DNA of 9,717 bases from Candidatus Thorarchaeota archaeon (lineage in GTDB: Archaea; Asgardarchaeota; Thorarchaeia; Thorarchaeales; Thorarchaeaceae), in NCBI GenBank assembly GCA_016840245.1, contig JAEOST010000649.1:1-9717 (forward strand), written 5' to 3'. Positions 6,500 through 9,717 of the stretch are shown piece by piece. Each line of letters opens with the position of its first letter. The stretch's first letter is position 1. Below the pieces are notes generated by a model. It was given only the letters and a program-made list of their open reading frames with translations. It was not told the origin of the DNA and searched no databases. Position numbers and translations under genes: made by a program.

Positions 6500-7933
6500 A
6501 TGTCTGAGTACAGAGACGAGAGCGACCTCCTTGGAGCAAGAAAGATTCCTGCTGAAGCTTATTGGGGAATACAGACACTTAGAGCGATGGAGAACTTCGC
6601 GGTTTCAAGAGTTTCACTATTCAACTACTCAACTTTTGTAAAATCCATAGGGATGGTGAAGAAGGCATGTACTCTCGCAAACCTCGATTTGGGACATATC
6701 GAGAAGCAATATGGTGACGCTATCATTCAAGCGTGTAATGAGATCATTGGTGGTCAGCTTGTAGAGGAGTTCGTTGTTGACATGATGCAAGGTGGAGCAG
6801 GTACTTCCACTAATATGAATGCAAACGAGGTTATTGCATCTCGTGCGAATGAGATTCTTGGTCATCCTCGAAATACTCTGACCCCTGTCCAAGCTAATGA
6901 CCATGTGAACATGTCGCAGAGTACGAACGATGTTTACCCCACAGCCATTAAGATTGCTACAATCTATGGTTTGAGAGACCTCTCCTCCTGCTTGGAGGAA
7001 CTGATTCTTGCTCTTGATGAGAAATCTGACTGGTTCAAAGACATCCTAAAGCTTGGTCGTACTGAGATGCAAGACGCAGTACCAATAACATTGGGTCAAG
7101 AGTTCTCAGCATGGTCTTCTGCTTTCAAGAGAGACCTCCTCCGAATTGGTCTGGCTGTTGAGGTATTGAATACACATAACATTGGAGCAACAGCAGTTGG
7201 CACTGGGCTCAATGCTGACCCTGAATACATCAGCTTGGCTGAAACCCATCTTAAGGAAGTCACAGGTCTTTTGGGACTTGTTACTTCAGAGAATCTAATT
7301 GATGATACTCAGAACTCTGATGAGTTCGTTCATGCATCAGGTCTACTGAAGGTATTAGCTACCAACCTCAGCAAGATTTGTAGCGATCTGATACTCATGT
7401 CATCTGGTCCCATTGGAGGATTTCATGAAATTATTCTTCCACCTGTCCAACCTGGTTCTTCTATTATGCCCGGGAAGGTCAACCCAGTAATTCCTGAGAT
7501 GGTGATACAGTGTGCTTTTCAAGTGATAGGACATGACCAAGTCATTTCCCTTGCAGCACAAGCTGGACAGCTTGAACTAAACGCGTTTGAACCACTAATT
7601 GCGTTCAACTTCTTTCAGGCCCTCAAGGTGCTGAAGAACTCGATTCCAATATTCACAGAGAAATGTATCAAGGGTATTGAACCAAATCCAGTTGGTCTTG
7701 ATGTGGTCCATCGTAGTGTTGGGCTTGTGACCGCATTAAATCCTGTAATTGGGTATAAGGCATCTTCCAAGATTGCGAAGAAGGCCTTAGAAACGGGACG
7801 ACCTGTTCGTGAGCTAGTTCTCGAGGAAGGTCTACTTGATGAGGAAGCACTAGACCGGATACTATCCCCAAAACGAATGACCCGTCCAGGTATTCCCGGG
7901 CATGAGCACGGGAACAAGAAAGACAGCGCTTAA
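6500..7933 (+). CDS. aspA: Aspartate ammonia-lyase (aspartase)
   Basis: A 477-residue protein, the normal aspartase length, from the aspartase/fumarase superfamily. It catalyses the reversible deamination of L-aspartate to fumarate and ammonia as a cytoplasmic homotetramer. The N-terminus matches aspartases (DLLGARKIPAEAYWGIQTLRAMENF). Substrate-site segments are GGAGTSTNMNANE (T102), NDHVNMSQSTNDVYPTA (S141, T142) and GRTEMQDAVPITLGQEF (T188). The mobile catalytic loop is GSSIMPGKVNP (S320, S321, K326). The IQTLRA start and the DAVP motif favour aspartase over class II fumarase. E189 occupies a position that is His or Gln in the characterised enzymes I recall. ATG 6500 is chosen because the in-frame extension to 6377 overlaps the preceding gene and lacks family-like sequence. 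The 79-base gap shows no clear TATA box, so co-transcription with the GGT-like gene is plausible. A ggtg five bases before the start is a weak ribosome-binding site. Confidence 0.93.
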   Translation: MSEYRDESDLLGARKIPAEAYWGIQTLRAMENFAVSRVSLFNYSTFVKSIGMVKKACTLANLDLGHIEKQYGDAIIQACNEIIGGQLVEEFVVDMMQGGAGTSTNMNANEVIASRANEILGHPRNTLTPVQANDHVNMSQSTNDVYPTAIKIATIYGLRDLSSCLEELILALDEKSDWFKDILKLGRTEMQDAVPITLGQEFSAWSSAFKRDLLRIGLAVEVLNTHNIGATAVGTGLNADPEYISLAETHLKEVTGLLGLVTSENLIDDTQNSDEFVHASGLLKVLATNLSKICSDLILMSSGPIGGFHEIILPPVQPGSSIMPGKVNPVIPEMVIQCAFQVIGHDQVISLAAQAGQLELNAFEPLIAFNFFQALKVLKNSIPIFTEKCIKGIEPNPVGLDVVHRSVGLVTALNPVIGYKASSKIAKKALETGRPVRELVLEEGLLDEEALDRILSPKRMTRPGIPGHEHGNKKDSA

Positions 7934-7969
7934 GGATTGATTTTGATTAGCAATGATGGACTAGCAAAC

Positions 7970-7980
7970 GTTTTATCATA
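7970..7980 (+). promoter_or_regulatory. Possible TATA box for the secreted protein gene
   Basis: The sequence gttttatcata lies about 36 bases before the GTG at 8011, in the 77-base gap after the aspartase gene. It predicts a start near 8001. The match is modest, but the position is right. Confidence 0.4.
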
Positions 7981-7999
7981 CTCTACCTTACAATTCGCT

Positions 8000-8005
8000 A
8001 GGTGG
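8000..8005 (+). promoter_or_regulatory. Ribosome binding site deciding the GTG start at 8011
   Basis: The sequence aggtgg ends 5 bases before GTG 8011. The alternative in-frame GTG at 8002 lies inside this site, and an in-frame TAG at 7999 rules out anything earlier, so 8011 is preferred. The ATG at 8009 is in another frame that stops after nine codons. Confidence 0.55.
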
Positions 8006-8010
8006 ATAAT

Positions 8011-9717
8011 GTGTCAGGCGTTAGGAGGCCATACTTGATACCCCTTTCTGTGCTTCTTGTACTTCTAGTAGGTTTGCCCATTACACAAGTGTCAGCATTG
8101 ACTCCGGTTACAGTTGTTGAGAAAACGAGTCAATCGCTTGCTACTGAAGATAACGGTCATGCCTACATGTATGTTGACCCAGGTTTTTCAGGTTACGGTG
8201 CAACATATTTCTTGGACCATGAACAGGATGTGTCATATGTACATACAAGTTATAATGATGATCCATATTGGACGCGGTCGAGTGGAGGTTATACTGGACC
8301 TGCATATCGAATGGTTGGAACTTTCGGTTCCTATGACTCGTCCTATCCCGGATGGTTAGGAGAGTCCACAAATCTTCCAGATTTCATGGAATACATCAAT
8401 AGCACACCAGATGCGATGTCGCTATCTCTTTCACAAGAGCGAGCAATCTTTCCGCTCACATTGGGTCAAGAGAGTACTGTTGTACTTGAACCCGGTATCC
8501 CGAATATTGGAATATTTACTCTTGGAACTCAGGAATTCGTACACATAACAGTTGGATCTCGTCAAGACACTACTGAAATGGAACTCGTAGTGGTGGATGA
8601 GAGTCAAAGGATTCTTGGATATTGGGAACTAATGGGTGGCGATGCAGGTGTTATCCCATTCATACCAACTGGTCCTGGCACTTACTTACTACTTGTTCTA
8701 TTTGGTAACTCAGATGCAGGTCTTCACACCCTGGATGTGTTTCCTCAAGCTGTCACACCTCAAGTCGTTGGTTTCAATACTCTCATTGATGGAATCCTCT
8801 CCGGAAGTGAGTGGGTTGCTGGATCTGCCACTGAGGGACTTCACTACAGTGAGAAGGCCCCAACTGCGCATACATACAAATTCACATCAAACTCCACGCA
8901 TCCTGGACGAGTACGATATTCATTTAACTTTCCTGAACTCGATGACGATATCTACTCACCGTATGAACCAATGATCATTCCGCATGTGGATGCATTCTGG
9001 GGAGAGTCTCCTTCTGATAGAGTATTCGACATATGGCCAGCAACAAGCGATACGTATTACTACCAATCATTTCAAGGTGAAAGTTACTATCTGACATTCA
9101 TGGGAATGGATGAGGTTGGGTATACAATATACCATGACCAACCAAACATACCTATACTACCTGTGAACCGCGTATTCTATCATGAGAATCGAGCTGGGGA
9201 TGAAAGGCTCGCATACAAACTTTCTCTTGGTCAAGATTCAGTGTTGAAGCTGAATAAGACCGAACCAATCGCTGGATATCAATGGAGATTGTGGAGTGTA
9301 TTTGATGACGGTCTATATCGCGACACCGATGTGTCTGATTCAACTTTTCATGATGCAACTCCACTATATCTACCTGCAGGGGATTACATCATTGAAGGAT
9401 ATGCAACATCCTCAGCTGCTGGGGGTTGGTATCAATTCAACTTGGGTCCAGTTCTTGAAGGCGCTGGTTCAGTGAGTGTTGATAATGGAGGATTGGCAGG
9501 ACTAAGGGTACCTGTTGAACCTTTTGGACTTTACAATCTCAACATCTCAATGGTTACTCACGACAATATCAGTGTCTGGGCGGATTACGATGTATTTGAC
9601 CAAACAGGTGAGATTATCCAATCTTGGGCTACTGATCTAGGAAACCGTGAATTTGGAACGAGTTGGTTTGGTTACGATACAACGAATTGGACTGCTCATA
9701 CCATGGGTGGTTTCTCA
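8011..9717 (+). CDS. Large secreted or surface protein, function unknown (3' end outside window)
   Basis: The frame stays open for 569 codons to the window edge, so the C-terminus is missing. Residues 1-29 are a signal peptide: RR near the start, then a long Leu/Val core (LIPLSVLLVLLVGLP) ending QVSA. The rest is rich in Tyr, Trp, Phe, Gly, Ser, Thr and Asp, with few Lys residues. It appears to be mostly beta-strand. Strands such as GPGTYLLLVLFG (from about 221), LPAGDYIIEGY (from about 454) and EPFGLYNLNI (from about 503) resemble the last strands of bacterial/archaeal pre-peptidase-type beta-sandwiches, suggesting several such domains in a row. Six N-glycosylation sequons (NST twice, NKT, NIS twice, NWT) fit an extracellular archaeal protein. 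No catalytic motif is recognised. It could be an adhesin, an S-layer-associated protein or the front of a larger exoenzyme. A C-terminal membrane anchor may lie beyond the window. Confidence 0.8.
   Translation, partial: MSGVRRPYLIPLSVLLVLLVGLPITQVSALTPVTVVEKTSQSLATEDNGHAYMYVDPGFSGYGATYFLDHEQDVSYVHTSYNDDPYWTRSSGGYTGPAYRMVGTFGSYDSSYPGWLGESTNLPDFMEYINSTPDAMSLSLSQERAIFPLTLGQESTVVLEPGIPNIGIFTLGTQEFVHITVGSRQDTTEMELVVVDESQRILGYWELMGGDAGVIPFIPTGPGTYLLLVLFGNSDAGLHTLDVFPQAVTPQVVGFNTLIDGILSGSEWVAGSATEGLHYSEKAPTAHTYKFTSNSTHPGRVRYSFNFPELDDDIYSPYEPMIIPHVDAFWGESPSDRVFDIWPATSDTYYYQSFQGESYYLTFMGMDEVGYTIYHDQPNIPILPVNRVFYHENRAGDERLAYKLSLGQDSVLKLNKTEPIAGYQWRLWSVFDDGLYRDTDVSDSTFHDATPLYLPAGDYIIEGYATSSAAGGWYQFNLGPVLEGAGSVSVDNGGLAGLRVPVEPFGLYNLNISMVTHDNISVWADYDVFDQTGEIIQSWATDLGNREFGTSWFGYDTTNWTAHTMGGFS

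Noticed and set aside
7893..7914. Inverted repeat TTCCCG ... CGGGAA near the end of aspartase
   Set aside because: Six-base arms with a 10-base loop inside the coding region (PGIPGHEHG) and no T-tract after it; chance or codon effect is more likely than a terminator.
7615..7917. Minus-strand open frame of 100 codons inside aspartase
   Set aside because: It is Ser/Arg-rich shadow translation opposite a clearly conserved gene, with no ribosome-binding site or family features.
8636..8974. Plus-strand 112-codon frame inside the secreted protein
   Set aside because: It sits out of frame within a continuous 569-codon frame that has a signal peptide and a ribosome-binding site.
1..9717. tRNA, CRISPR array, insertion sequence or transposase
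   Set aside because: No cloverleaf-type sequence, no regularly spaced direct repeats and no transposase or integrase motifs were seen on either strand; genes are tightly packed.

Overview
The window looks like part of an archaeal chromosome. Several starts are preceded by A/T-rich TATA-like boxes about 30-40 bases upstream and by short leaders, rather than by bacterial -35/-10 boxes. GTG and TTG starts are used, regulators of Lrp/AsnC and small winged-helix type are present, and a secreted protein rich in beta-strand and N-glycosylation sequons closes the window. Base composition is moderate (mid-40s % GC by eye). The gene set and style would suit an Asgard archaeon such as a Thorarchaeote, but that placement is inference only. 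I see no tRNA, rRNA, CRISPR array, insertion sequence or other mobile element.

Layout. Bases 1-278 (minus) hold the 5' part of an unrecognised gene. Divergent from it, 357-1772 (plus) carries a two-gene unit: a TPM-domain (YgcG-like) membrane protein and a LemA-family protein, a pair commonly found together. Bases 1851-3233 (plus) encode a three-domain protein: metallo-beta-lactamase fold, inactive rhodanese, active rhodanese. This is the architecture of the persulfide dioxygenase-sulfurtransferase CstB. A small cysteine-containing winged-helix regulator (3230-3520, minus) faces it tail to tail, and their stop codons overlap. A 150-base regulatory region (3521-3670) separates that regulator from a divergent Lrp-like protein with two winged-helix domains (3671-4774, plus).

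Downstream on the plus strand are a cytoplasmic gamma-glutamyltransferase-like protein (4831-6420) and an aspartate ammonia-lyase (6500-7933). These may form an amino-acid or peptide catabolism pair, in which gamma-glutamyl compounds are hydrolysed and aspartate is deaminated to fumarate plus ammonia. From 8011 to the window end runs the start of a large secreted or surface protein of unknown function.

The most interesting signal is the control region between the two regulators. A CGGCAA half-site and its inverse alternate four times, so that an inverted pair brackets each of the two divergent TATA-like boxes. Together with the cysteine-bearing regulator beside a CstB-like gene, this suggests an uncharacterised, possibly sulfur-responsive, archaeal regulatory module. 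That functional link is a hypothesis. There is no gene-free stretch longer than 300 bases.
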